Shown here: piece by piece, positions 26,902-34,882 of the stretch
How positions within the stretch are numbered: the first letter of the stretch is position 1
Layout of the letters: each line of letters starts with the position of its first letter
Source: Alphaproteobacteria bacterium
Lineage (GTDB): Bacteria > Pseudomonadota > Alphaproteobacteria > UBA8366 > GCA-2717185
Assembly: GCA_012103325.1 (NCBI GenBank)
Contig: WLWY01000004.1
Coordinates: 1 to 63,865, forward strand
Reading direction: 5' to 3'
Length of the DNA stretch: 63,865 nucleotides
Notes under the pieces: model-generated
Databases searched by the model: none
Told to the model about the DNA's origin: nothing
Seen by the model: only the letters and a program-made list of their open reading frames with translations
Position numbers and translations under genes: made by a program

Positions 26902-27780
26902 CTAACCGGCATCGCGATCTTGGATGACTTTGGCTGCATCGAGAATACGCTGCGCCTTATAGACGATCGGGTAGTCGATAAAGTAGCCATCCAGCTGGAT
27001 CGAAGACGATCCGGCCTTCTCCGCCTCCGCGAACGCGGCAACGACACGCTCCGCGTGTTCGACTTCCGCCGCACCGGGACTGTACACCTCGTTCACGACT
27101 GCGACCTGAGGCGGGTAGATGCACATCTTTCCCTGGAATCCCATGCGCTTGGCGCGTTCCGAGGATTTTCGCAGCCCCTCGAGATCCTTGATATGAATCC
27201 AAACTGTATCCAGCGGCGGCTCCAGGTCGGCCGCCCGCGACGCGAGCACCATGCGAGCCCGCGCGCCGTCGAGCTCAACCTCGTCCAACGTCCATTCCAT
27301 GTTCATGTCGAGCGAATAATCGCCGGCACCAAACGCCATGCGCCGGACACGGCTGCCGCAACCGGCGATTTCGGGCAGCGCCGCGATCCCCTTTCCCGTC
27401 TCAAGAATAGGAACAAGATCTATTTTGCCTATTTCGAGACCCGTTTTGCGTTCCAGGTTGGCCAGCATCCAATCAACGGCAAGAAGTTGCGATGCGCTTT
27501 CGACCATCGGCAGCACGATGCCGTCGAGGCCCTTGCCCACAATGGCTTCAAGGTCGCCGAAACAGAATTCCGTCTCGAACGAGTTGACCCGGACGTAACC
27601 TAGATTGCGGCGCGGCCGCTGCAGCGCCGCGACGATCACCTCGCGCGTCGCGGTCTTCTCGTCATTCGCGACCGCGTCTTCCAAGTCGAGAATGACGCCG
27701 TCGGCGCCCACGTCGAAGACCTTCTCGACCTTGCGCGGATGGTTGCCGGGCGCGAAGAGAAAGCTGCGATAAGGTCCCAT
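26902..27780 (-). CDS. HpcH/HpaI aldolase/citrate lyase beta-like protein
   Basis: A 292-residue CitE-type C-C lyase. The N-terminal RSFLFAPGNHPRKVEK and VILDLEDAVA are typical, followed by VRVNSFET, VPILETGKGI (with the Mg-binding Glu) and MAFGAGDYSLDM (with the Mg-binding Asp). Homologues cleave malyl-, citramalyl- or similar CoA esters; stand-alone members often act as malyl-CoA thioesterases or citramalyl-CoA lyases. It is the first gene of a two-gene leftward operon with the DUF1116 gene. Confidence 0.87.
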   Translation of the reverse strand: MGPYRSFLFAPGNHPRKVEKVFDVGADGVILDLEDAVANDEKTATREVIVAALQRPRRNLGYVRVNSFETEFCFGDLEAIVGKGLDGIVLPMVESASQLLAVDWMLANLERKTGLEIGKIDLVPILETGKGIAALPEIAGCGSRVRRMAFGAGDYSLDMNMEWTLDEVELDGARARMVLASRAADLEPPLDTVWIHIKDLEGLRKSSERAKRMGFQGKMCIYPPQVAVVNEVYSPGAAEVEHAERVVAAFAEAEKAGSSSIQLDGYFIDYPIVYKAQRILDAAKVIQDRDAG

Positions 27781-27893
27781 GGAAGAAGTTCCCGTTCTGT
27801 CTGTTTGTTACGATATGTCTATACCGCAATCGATACTGCGGCAGCGCTGCGTCTATGGCAAAGTGTAGCTTAGACAAGCAAGAGGAAGAAACG

Positions 27894-28289
27894 ATGCAAA
27901 CATATCATGGAAGCTGCCATTGCGGCGCAGTCACCTTCGAAGTCGATGGCGATCTGTCCAAACTCGGAGACTGCAACTGCTCATTGTGCGCCAAGAAGGG
28001 ATCTGTGCACTACGCCGTTCCCAAAGATCGCTTCCGCTTGCTATCGGGCGCGGATACTTTGAAGGGCTATCAGTTCAACAAGAAGATCGCGACGCACTTC
28101 TTTTGCCCGAATTGTGGGATTCATACCTATTCGCACCCGCGCACTGCACCGGATAAGTTCAACGTCAACGTCCGGTGTCTGAACGATTTCGATCTGCAAA
28201 CAGACGATTACGAGCTATCGCATTTCGACGGACAAAACTGGGAAACCGCCTTTAAGGCACGTCAGCACGCGGCCCATTCGTCGTCTTAA
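27894..28289 (+). CDS. GFA (glutathione-dependent formaldehyde-activating-like) family protein
   Basis: A 131-residue zinc-binding protein. The start at 27894 follows AAGAGGAAGAAACG. CHCG (about 8-11), CNCSLC (27-32) and CPNCGIH (about 71-77) match the GFA/CENP-V beta-tent signature. Formaldehyde activation by S-hydroxymethylglutathione is the historical name; most members have no proven activity. Formaldehyde released by the nearby sarcosine oxidase is a possible connection. It ends 9 bp from the convergent GntR gene. Confidence 0.85.
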   Translation: MQTYHGSCHCGAVTFEVDGDLSKLGDCNCSLCAKKGSVHYAVPKDRFRLLSGADTLKGYQFNKKIATHFFCPNCGIHTYSHPRTAPDKFNVNVRCLNDFDLQTDDYELSHFDGQNWETAFKARQHAAHSSS

Positions 28290-28298
28290 GAACGCCGA

Positions 28299-29039
28299 TC
28301 AGGCGCGCACGCCCCACTCCCGCTCCAGATCCATCGCGTAAGTGAAGCGTCCTTCCGGATGCACGCTGACGGACACTTCGAACGTCCGGTCGCGATTGCC
28401 CACATAGCGGCGTACGATCGTCATGGCCGGCGTATCCGGTTCGACGGCTAGCGCCTCAGCCATTTCCGCAGTTACACTGGTTGCCGACATTTCAATGCGT
28501 ACGTTGGTTACGGTTTCGCCGAACTCGTCTATCAGGAGTTCGAACACCGGCTTCGGTTCGACGCCGATGAATTTGAAGACATCTTTGTAGCGCGGCAACA
28601 CGTAAACGTCCGTCCAACATATCGGCGTGTCGGACCCCTCAATCCAACGCACGCAACTGATCCGTTCCCACTTACGACCGACTTTGCAGTCCAACATGCG
28701 AGCCTGTGCTGCACTGGCGGTAATCGTCTCGCTCCTAAGCGCTCTTATTTGCGTTTCCGGCGGATATTGCAGCATCGCCGACATCGAACTCAGCGCCTGC
28801 ACAAGCGCCGCCTGCGGTTCCTGCGCGCGTACGACCGTGCCCGACCCGCGCCGCCGATGCAGCAACCCCATGTCATGCAACCGCCGCAACGCCTCGCGAA
28901 TGGTGAAGCGGCTCACCTCGAACCGATCACAGAGCTCGAGCTCCGTCGGCAGCATCGAGCCCACGGCGAATTTACCGGCACCGATATCGCCAAGCAGTTC
29001 GTCGGTTATTTCCTGATAGCGCGGCTGCGGTTTCTTCAC
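28299..29039 (-). CDS. GntR family transcriptional regulator, HutC/UTRA type
   Basis: A 246-residue repressor-like protein. The N-terminal winged helix (about 8-72) has LPTELELCDRFEVSRFTIREALRRLHDMGLLHRRRGSGTVV. The C-terminal UTRA ligand domain (about 95-240) includes VEPDTPAMTIVRRYVG. It overlaps the upstream dehydroquinase-like gene by 4 bp. A 9-bp inverted repeat in the divergent promoter region (29538-29570) is a good candidate operator, which would give control of both this operon and the acyl-CoA operon. Confidence 0.9.
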   Translation of the reverse strand: MKKPQPRYQEITDELLGDIGAGKFAVGSMLPTELELCDRFEVSRFTIREALRRLHDMGLLHRRRGSGTVVRAQEPQAALVQALSSMSAMLQYPPETQIRALRSETITASAAQARMLDCKVGRKWERISCVRWIEGSDTPICWTDVYVLPRYKDVFKFIGVEPKPVFELLIDEFGETVTNVRIEMSATSVTAEMAEALAVEPDTPAMTIVRRYVGNRDRTFEVSVSVHPEGRFTYAMDLEREWGVRA

Positions 29040-29473
29040 GCGGAATCCCCGATCACGTCGAGCAAAGCATCAAGGCCACGTACATAAGAGGAAATACCCA
29101 AGCCGTAAACAACCCCGTTTGCGGCTGGCGCCAAGACCGAACGAGTACCGCGGCGTTCGATATTGGTCATATGAACTTCGACATAGGGTAATGACACAGC
29201 ACGAATGCAGTCACGCAGCGCGTATCCGGCATAGGTAAATCCAGCCGGATTCATCAAGATGCCGTCGATCCCGTCTTTAACGGATTGATAGATATGGGAG
29301 ATCGCCTCACCCTCGATGTTGGCGTAGAATATGTCCAACTCGACGCTAAGAGCTGCGGCGCGGTCGCGCATCAACGCGTCGAGCTCGGTTGCTGTGGTCG
29401 TGCCATAAAGCTCTGGCTCGCGCTTGCCGAGCCAGACCATATTCGCGCCTTGCACCAACAATATCTTCGTCAT
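29036..29473 (-). CDS. Type II 3-dehydroquinate dehydratase-like protein, altered active site
   Basis: A 145-residue flavodoxin-fold protein of the AroQ family. Conserved features remain: KREPELYG with the Arg and Tyr, NPAGF, and VEVHMTN with Glu and His. Key positions differ: GPNLNLLG reads GANMVWLG, replacing the second Asn, and the AYTHTS-type His is Tyr (FTYAG). The Arg/His-rich lid after NI-H is also changed (NIERRGTRS). It is therefore unlikely to be the housekeeping shikimate enzyme. Its 4-bp overlap with a GntR gene and divergence from a CoA catabolic operon suggest a different hydroxy- or keto-acid dehydration. Confidence 0.8.
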   Translation of the reverse strand: MTKILLVQGANMVWLGKREPELYGTTTATELDALMRDRAAALSVELDIFYANIEGEAISHIYQSVKDGIDGILMNPAGFTYAGYALRDCIRAVSLPYVEVHMTNIERRGTRSVLAPAANGVVYGLGISSYVRGLDALLDVIGDSA

Positions 29474-29537
29474 TACCCGTCTCTACTCGCGTTCCGTCGG
29501 ACGGCTGGACAAAACGCCTGCCGCCATGCTGGGATTA

Positions 29538-29570
29538 ATACCAAGGAGCACTGACAGTAACCCTTGGTAT
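29538..29570. promoter_or_regulatory. Candidate GntR operator (inverted repeat)
   Basis: ATACCAAGG (29538-29546) and its exact reverse complement CCTTGGTAT (29562-29570) are separated by 15 bases. They lie between the divergent starts at 29473 and 29606. The arm centres are 24 bp apart, a spacing that places both on one DNA face at about 2.3 turns. The right arm is about 20 bp upstream of the GGAGG of the rightward operon. Confidence 0.55.
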
Positions 29571-29605
29571 AAGCCACCATAACCGCATTGAGGAGGCAGA
29601 CAAGC

Positions 29606-30307
29606 GTGCATCCCAACAGTACAGAAGCCAGGGCCGTTCTTGCCGTCTGGACCGACGCCCAAGCCGATGCGGAGGCAGATTTCAATGAGTGGTACAATCG
29701 GCAACACGTCAACGAGCGATGCGATGTGTCGGGCTTCCTGAGCGGCCGGCGGTACGGCGCGATAGCCGGGCGTCCCCGCTATATGGCGCTCTACGATACG
29801 ACCGGCGCGGATATCCTGTCGAGCAAGCCCTACCGTGCGGCGCTCGACAACCCGACACCGTGGACACAGCGCATCATGCCGAGCTTTCACAACATGACCC
29901 GCGCCGTCTTGGACATTCATACCCGCGTGGGGCGCGGTTATGGATCGGTTGCCGCATCCTTCCGTCCGCGCCCTGGCGTTGCGTTGCCGTCAGCGCTTGC
30001 CGACTGGCTGGTCTCGGACGCGATACCGGCCGTGCTCGATCAGCCGGGCATTACCGGCGCACAGCTGCTCGAAAGCAACCAGCAGCGCACTGCCACCGAC
30101 ACGACCGAAGGACGTCTGCGGTCGGAAAAAGACTCAACCGTCGAATGGGCGCTGTTCGTCGAAGGGACGGAACCGAAGCTTGTCCGCTCCGCATGCCGAA
30201 CGGTTTTTCCGCAGCCCGCGCTGCAACGGCACGGCACAGGGCCGATATCCCGAGGGCTCTATCGCCTGCTCTACGGGAACGATGCCTTGCGCAAGGACTT
30301 CGCGTGA
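29606..30307 (+). CDS. Dimeric alpha+beta barrel protein (EthD-like)
   Basis: A 233-residue protein that starts with GTG at 29606, nine bases after a GAGGAGG ribosome site; an in-frame TTG at 29588 lies inside that site and is less likely. The first half (ADFNEWYNRQHVNERCDVSGFLSGRRY, about 24-50) resembles ferredoxin-like EthD/DUF4286 proteins, and a second similar half may follow, so one chain could make a two-domain barrel. Such proteins often act as small isomerases, cyclases or accessory proteins in catabolism. It is the first gene of the five-gene operon and overlaps the ligase gene by 4 bp (GTGA). Confidence 0.72.
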   Translation: MHPNSTEARAVLAVWTDAQADAEADFNEWYNRQHVNERCDVSGFLSGRRYGAIAGRPRYMALYDTTGADILSSKPYRAALDNPTPWTQRIMPSFHNMTRAVLDIHTRVGRGYGSVAASFRPRPGVALPSALADWLVSDAIPAVLDQPGITGAQLLESNQQRTATDTTEGRLRSEKDSTVEWALFVEGTEPKLVRSACRTVFPQPALQRHGTGPISRGLYRLLYGNDALRKDFA

Positions 30308-31935
30308 ATACGCTGCTGACACGGCACGATCCCGCTGAAGCCCGGCGCTATTACGATGAAGGGCTGTGGCGGCCGGACACCTTCTATTCCCTCGTTGTCG
30401 GTCACGCCGCTGAACGGCCGGATGCCTTCGCCCTGCGCGACAGCCGGAGACGCCTCACCTGGCACGAGGTAAAGGCGTGGAGCGACGCCGTTGCCAAATC
30501 GCTGCACGACGCGGGCTTGCGGAAGGGTGACCGGGTCGCGATCTGGCTCGCGAACCGCGTGGAGGCTGTGATCGTATTTCTAGCCTGTGCCCGAAATGGC
30601 TATGTCTGCAATCCATCACTGCATCGCAGCTATACGAAGGCGGACATTCTGAAACTATTGCAGGACCTGGGTGCGGCCGCCGTCTTCGCCGAGACGGATG
30701 CCACCTTTTTGACAGAACTAACCGCCTTGCCAGCGATGAAACATGCCGTCCGACTGCCCGGCGGACACGATCCCGGCGACAACTTTCCTGTCGCGTGCAC
30801 CGGTGCGGCCGAGTCGGTTCCTCCCGACGACAACCCGGACCGGGTCTGCTATCTGGCGTTCACGTCGGGCACGACTGGGACGCCGAAGGGTGTCATGCAT
30901 TCCCACAACACGCTGCTCGCCAATCCGCGCGATATGGTTGCCGACTGGAAACACGGAACCGGTACAGTTTTACTCTCCTTGAGTCCGCTCAGCCATCACA
31001 TCGCCTGGGTCGCCGTCGCTCAGATCCTGGTTTGCGGCGGCGAATTGGTGGTCAACGATCCTCCTGCCGGCATGAAGCCGCTCGACTGGATCACCGAGTC
31101 CGGCGCGACCTACGTCATGGGCGTTCCGACACACGCCATGGACATTCAGGCGGATCAGATGGCGCGCGGTTTGGACCGCATCGGCAAGGTCGAGGTCTTC
31201 TATATGGCGGGCGCCCCAATCCCACGCGCCACGGCGCAGGCTTTCCTCGATCAAGGCATCGCGCCGCAGAATATTTACGGCATGACGGAAAACTCGTCAC
31301 ATCAATACACTTACCCCGGCGACGATGCGGAGACGATCGTTGCGACCTGCGGGCGTGGCGGACCGAGCTATACGGTTCGGCTATTCCACCAAGACGACCC
31401 GGACAGGGAAGTCGCCGCTGGAGAAATCGGCCAAATCGGTGGCAAGGGTGCGTGCCTCATGCTCGGCTATTTCGACAACCAGACGGCAACGGAGGAGTCG
31501 TTCAACCGGGACGGTTGGTTTCTGTCCGGCGATTTGGGGCGCATGAACGAAAACGGATGCCTGGAAATTGTCGGCCGACTCAAGGACATCATCATCCGGG
31601 GCGGGCACAATATCCACCCGGCGAAGATCGAGGATTTGGCAATCAAACACATCGGGATCGAAAAAGCGGCAGCGTTCCCCGTTCCGGACGAGCGGCTCGG
31701 CGAAAAAGTCGGGTTGGCTGTCATCCCAAGCGCGGGCGCAACGCCGAGCGGCGCCGACATCCTATCACATTTGTATGAATCCGGACTGTCGGTGCAGGAC
31801 ATGCCAGAGTATTACATCGCCATGGGCGCGTTACCGCTGACCGCGAGCGGCAAAATTCTGAAACGGGAACTGGCGAACTTGGCCCGAGCCGGGAAAATCA
31901 TGCCGGAGCCTATCCGTTTCACGCGGCCGAACTAA
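30304..31935 (+). CDS. AMP-dependent acyl-CoA synthetase/ligase
   Basis: A 543-residue adenylate-forming enzyme that activates a carboxylic acid to its CoA thioester. The start is the GTG at 30304, overlapping the previous stop. The P-loop-like motif YLAFTSGTTGTPKGVMHSH lies at about 184-202. A5 is YGMTENSSHQ, A7 is DGWFLSGDLGRM, A8 is EIVGRLKDIIIRGGHNIHP and A10 is LPLTASGKILKREL with catalytic Lys. The sequence looks like cyclohexanecarboxylate- or medium-chain-type ligases rather than acetate enzymes. Substrate unknown. Confidence 0.92.
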   Translation: MNTLLTRHDPAEARRYYDEGLWRPDTFYSLVVGHAAERPDAFALRDSRRRLTWHEVKAWSDAVAKSLHDAGLRKGDRVAIWLANRVEAVIVFLACARNGYVCNPSLHRSYTKADILKLLQDLGAAAVFAETDATFLTELTALPAMKHAVRLPGGHDPGDNFPVACTGAAESVPPDDNPDRVCYLAFTSGTTGTPKGVMHSHNTLLANPRDMVADWKHGTGTVLLSLSPLSHHIAWVAVAQILVCGGELVVNDPPAGMKPLDWITESGATYVMGVPTHAMDIQADQMARGLDRIGKVEVFYMAGAPIPRATAQAFLDQGIAPQNIYGMTENSSHQYTYPGDDAETIVATCGRGGPSYTVRLFHQDDPDREVAAGEIGQIGGKGACLMLGYFDNQTATEESFNRDGWFLSGDLGRMNENGCLEIVGRLKDIIIRGGHNIHPAKIEDLAIKHIGIEKAAAFPVPDERLGEKVGLAVIPSAGATPSGADILSHLYESGLSVQDMPEYYIAMGALPLTASGKILKRELANLARAGKIMPEPIRFTRPN

Positions 31936-31947
31936 GGGAGCTGAACC

Positions 31948-32715
31948 ATGCCCGTAGAGTTGACCCGAAAGGACGAATTCGCCGTCATTACGCTGAATCG
32001 GCCTGAAGCGTTGAATGCCCTGAGCTTTCAGATCGTACGCGATATCGGCGCGGCGTTAAGCGAAGTCGCGGAGTCGGACGCCCGAGCCGTCCTCTTTATT
32101 GGCGCGGGCGAAAAAGCTTTTTGTGCCGGTGCCGATATCAACGAGTTGGCGGGCCGCAGCCTGTCGGAAACCAAAGCCGGTGCGGAAGCGGGTCAGCGCA
32201 CGTTCGCCCGGCTCGACACCTTCCCGATCCCGTCGGTGGCGATTATCAACGGGTACGCCTTCGGCGGCGGCTTCGAACTGGCCTCCGCCTGCACGTTTCG
32301 GATTGCGACGCCCAACGCCAAGATGGGCCTGCCGGAGATAAAGCTCGGCCTCATCCCCGGATATGGCGGCACTCAGCGACTACCCCGGCTGGTTGGCGAG
32401 GCAAGAGCCCTGGAGATAATCATGACCGGCCGAACGGTGGAGGCCGAAGAGGCGGAGCGCATTGGGCTCGTTAATCGCATCGTCGACGGCGATCCTTTGG
32501 AAGCCGGCATGGCCTACGCCCGCGAGTTCACCTGTTACAGCCTGCCTGTCCTGGGCTTCGCCCGCGACGCAGTGAAGCGGGCGCTTGATCTTCCGGTCTA
32601 CGAGGGACTCAAGGTCGAAGCGGACCTCAACACCATGTCCTTCCAGACCGAAGACTGCGTGGAAGGCACCGACGCGTTCCTGAACAAGCGCAAGCCGGTC
32701 TTCCGCGATGGCTGA
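31948..32715 (+). CDS. Enoyl-CoA hydratase/isomerase family protein
   Basis: A 255-residue crotonase-fold enzyme. The oxyanion-hole segment is KAFCAGADINEL at about 53-64. Both catalytic glutamates are present, in GGGFELASAC and GLPEIKLGLIPGYGGTQRLPR, which favours true hydratase activity. It has an AGGGAGCTG ribosome site, lies 12 bp after the ligase gene and overlaps the SDR gene by 8 bp. Confidence 0.92.
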   Translation: MPVELTRKDEFAVITLNRPEALNALSFQIVRDIGAALSEVAESDARAVLFIGAGEKAFCAGADINELAGRSLSETKAGAEAGQRTFARLDTFPIPSVAIINGYAFGGGFELASACTFRIATPNAKMGLPEIKLGLIPGYGGTQRLPRLVGEARALEIIMTGRTVEAEEAERIGLVNRIVDGDPLEAGMAYAREFTCYSLPVLGFARDAVKRALDLPVYEGLKVEADLNTMSFQTEDCVEGTDAFLNKRKPVFRDG

Positions 32716-33445
32716 GGGCACGAAGGCGATCGCGGTTACTGGGTCGAGCCGGGGTATTGGCGCGGAGATCGTACGCGAGCTGGCCCGTCGCGGCTTCACG
32801 GTCGGGTGCCTGTCGCGCGGCGGTGGGCTCCCGGACGATATCCCCACGAACGCGACGCTCCTACCCTTTACCTGTGACGTGACGGACGAGGATAGCGTCA
32901 CGGCTGCGCTGGCCGGTTTCGCGCAAGCGGCAGGCGGACTGAATGGTTTGGTCAACAACGCGGGCGTCCTGAAAGAACACAAAAGCGCCGAACTGTCGGT
33001 CGCGGATTACGACAACGTCATGCGGACAAACGCCACCTCGGTGATGATGGTGAGCCGCGAGGCCTATCCCTATCTTTGCGCTGCGGATGGCGGCGCCATC
33101 GTCAATATCGGATCCTTCTGGGACAAGATCGGCGTGCCGCGCAACCTGCCCTATTGTGCCTCGAAGGCCGCGATCGCCGCGATCACCCGCTGTCATGCGG
33201 TCGAGTGGGCGCGGGACGGAATCAGCGTCATGAATATTGCGCCCGGATATATAGAGACCGACTTCAACCATGATTTCTTTGCCGACAAAAAAACACGCGA
33301 ATGGCTGCGGCAGCGCGCACCGATGCAGAAGCCAGGCACGGTCGGCGACGTGGCGCGTCTAGTCGCGGCACTGTTTTCCGAGGACATCCCGTTCCTGACG
33401 GGGGACACGATTTACCTCGACGGCGCGCAATCCGTCGCCTTGTAG
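32708..33445 (+). CDS. SDR family oxidoreductase (3-hydroxyacyl-CoA dehydrogenase-like)
   Basis: A 245-residue short-chain dehydrogenase with a complete active site: TGSSRGIG near the N-terminus, NNAGV at about 79-83, the Ser in VNIGSFW, and YCASK with Tyr and Lys. In this operon it would oxidise the hydroxyacyl-CoA made by the hydratase, or act like FabG. Start overlaps the hydratase gene by 8 bp. Confidence 0.88.
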   Translation: MAEGTKAIAVTGSSRGIGAEIVRELARRGFTVGCLSRGGGLPDDIPTNATLLPFTCDVTDEDSVTAALAGFAQAAGGLNGLVNNAGVLKEHKSAELSVADYDNVMRTNATSVMMVSREAYPYLCAADGGAIVNIGSFWDKIGVPRNLPYCASKAAIAAITRCHAVEWARDGISVMNIAPGYIETDFNHDFFADKKTREWLRQRAPMQKPGTVGDVARLVAALFSEDIPFLTGDTIYLDGAQSVAL

Positions 33446-33455
33446 GAAACACGGT

Positions 33456-34622
33456 ATGAAACTCTTCGATCATCTCGACGCAACGGTCACGCTGAGCGAC
33501 GATGAGGCGCTTCTGTTCGAAAGCGTGCGAGCGCTGGCCCGCGACAAGATCGCGCCGCGTGCCGCCGCCTACGACGCCAGCGGTGCGTTCCCCTGGGATA
33601 ATGTCGAAGACATCAATGCGTTGGGCCTCAACGCTATGTTCGTGCCGGAGGCGTATGGCGGCGCCGCCATGTCGTTCAGCGCCTATCTCGCCTGCGTCCG
33701 CGAGATCAGCAAAGCCTGTGCCGCGACGGGCATCATCTGGGCGACCAACTTTCATGCCATGAAACCGGTCATCGACTTCGGCACCGAAGAGCAGAAAAAA
33801 CGATTCCTGCCAAAACTTGCCGAAGGCGCGCTCGCCTCGCTGTGCATCACGGAGCCGACCGCCGGTTCCGATGCAACGGGAATGACCACGCGTTTCACGC
33901 CGGATGGCGACGACATCATCGTTAGTGGCGGCAAGACCTTCATTTCCAACGGCGATGTTTCCGATTTTTATCTGGTTTTCGGCAAATGGTCGGAGATCGG
34001 CGACGACAAGAAGTCCATGTCGGCCCTTGTGATCGAGAGGGATACACCCGGCTTCTCCGCCGGCAAGCCGGAAGACAAGATGGGGATGCGTGCCTCCGCA
34101 ACGACACCGCTGACATTCGACGATTGCCGCGTCCAGCGCGAGAACCTGCTGTGCGAACCCGGCGACGGCTTGCGCATTCTGCTGGCCTCGTTGAACAAGT
34201 CCCGGCCCAGTGTCGGTGCGCACGCGCTCGGCATCGCCCGCGCCGCGTTCGAGGATGCCGCCGCCTATATCAATCAGCGCCGCCAGTCCGGCCGCCCGAT
34301 CATCGATTTTCAGGGCATTCAGTTCCTGCTATCCGATATGGCGACGGATTTGGCGCTTTGCGAAACGCTGCTGTGGCATGTCGGTCGCATGGTCGACAGC
34401 GGCGCGGAAGATTTCAGTGTTGAGGCGTCGATGCTGAAAATGCGGGCGGGCGACGTCGCTATGCGCATTGCGACCGATGCGGTCCAACTCCATGGCGGTT
34501 ATGGCTATATCAAGGATTATCGAGTCGAACGGCTCATGCGCGACGCCAAGATCTGCCAGATCTGGGAAGGCACCAAACAGGTGCATCAGCAGTATATCGG
34601 GCGAAGCTTCATCGAACGCTAA
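33456..34622 (+). CDS. Acyl-CoA dehydrogenase
   Basis: A 388-residue acyl-CoA dehydrogenase. It has CITEPTAGSDATGMTTR and a KTFISNGDVSDFYLVF strand in the middle domain. The C-terminal domain contains LHGGYGYIKDYRVERLMRDAKICQIWEGTKQVHQQ. It keeps the canonical WEGT glutamate, unlike the other two dehydrogenases in this window. It is the last gene of the operon, 10 bp after the SDR, and supplies the alpha,beta-desaturation step. Confidence 0.92.
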   Translation: MKLFDHLDATVTLSDDEALLFESVRALARDKIAPRAAAYDASGAFPWDNVEDINALGLNAMFVPEAYGGAAMSFSAYLACVREISKACAATGIIWATNFHAMKPVIDFGTEEQKKRFLPKLAEGALASLCITEPTAGSDATGMTTRFTPDGDDIIVSGGKTFISNGDVSDFYLVFGKWSEIGDDKKSMSALVIERDTPGFSAGKPEDKMGMRASATTPLTFDDCRVQRENLLCEPGDGLRILLASLNKSRPSVGAHALGIARAAFEDAAAYINQRRQSGRPIIDFQGIQFLLSDMATDLALCETLLWHVGRMVDSGAEDFSVEASMLKMRAGDVAMRIATDAVQLHGGYGYIKDYRVERLMRDAKICQIWEGTKQVHQQYIGRSFIER

Positions 34623-34882
34623 TCGCGGCTCCTATCAGCCAAAACCGAATGAACACCCGAACTCCTCCTAGGTGGCGTCCTTAATCAAACGTAAACCATG
34701 TGTTTGTAAAATCCTTCGCACTGAATTGTTATGGGATTCTTTACCATCGCATGTTGACCATCGGCATGGCACGCAATCGCCATTCGTTTGGTTAATACGC
34801 GCTAATTTTCTTCTGCTGGCGCTTCGTGCGTCGCGACCCAGGCGCAAGAGAGTATGATACTCGGCCCTACGAGAAATCCGTG

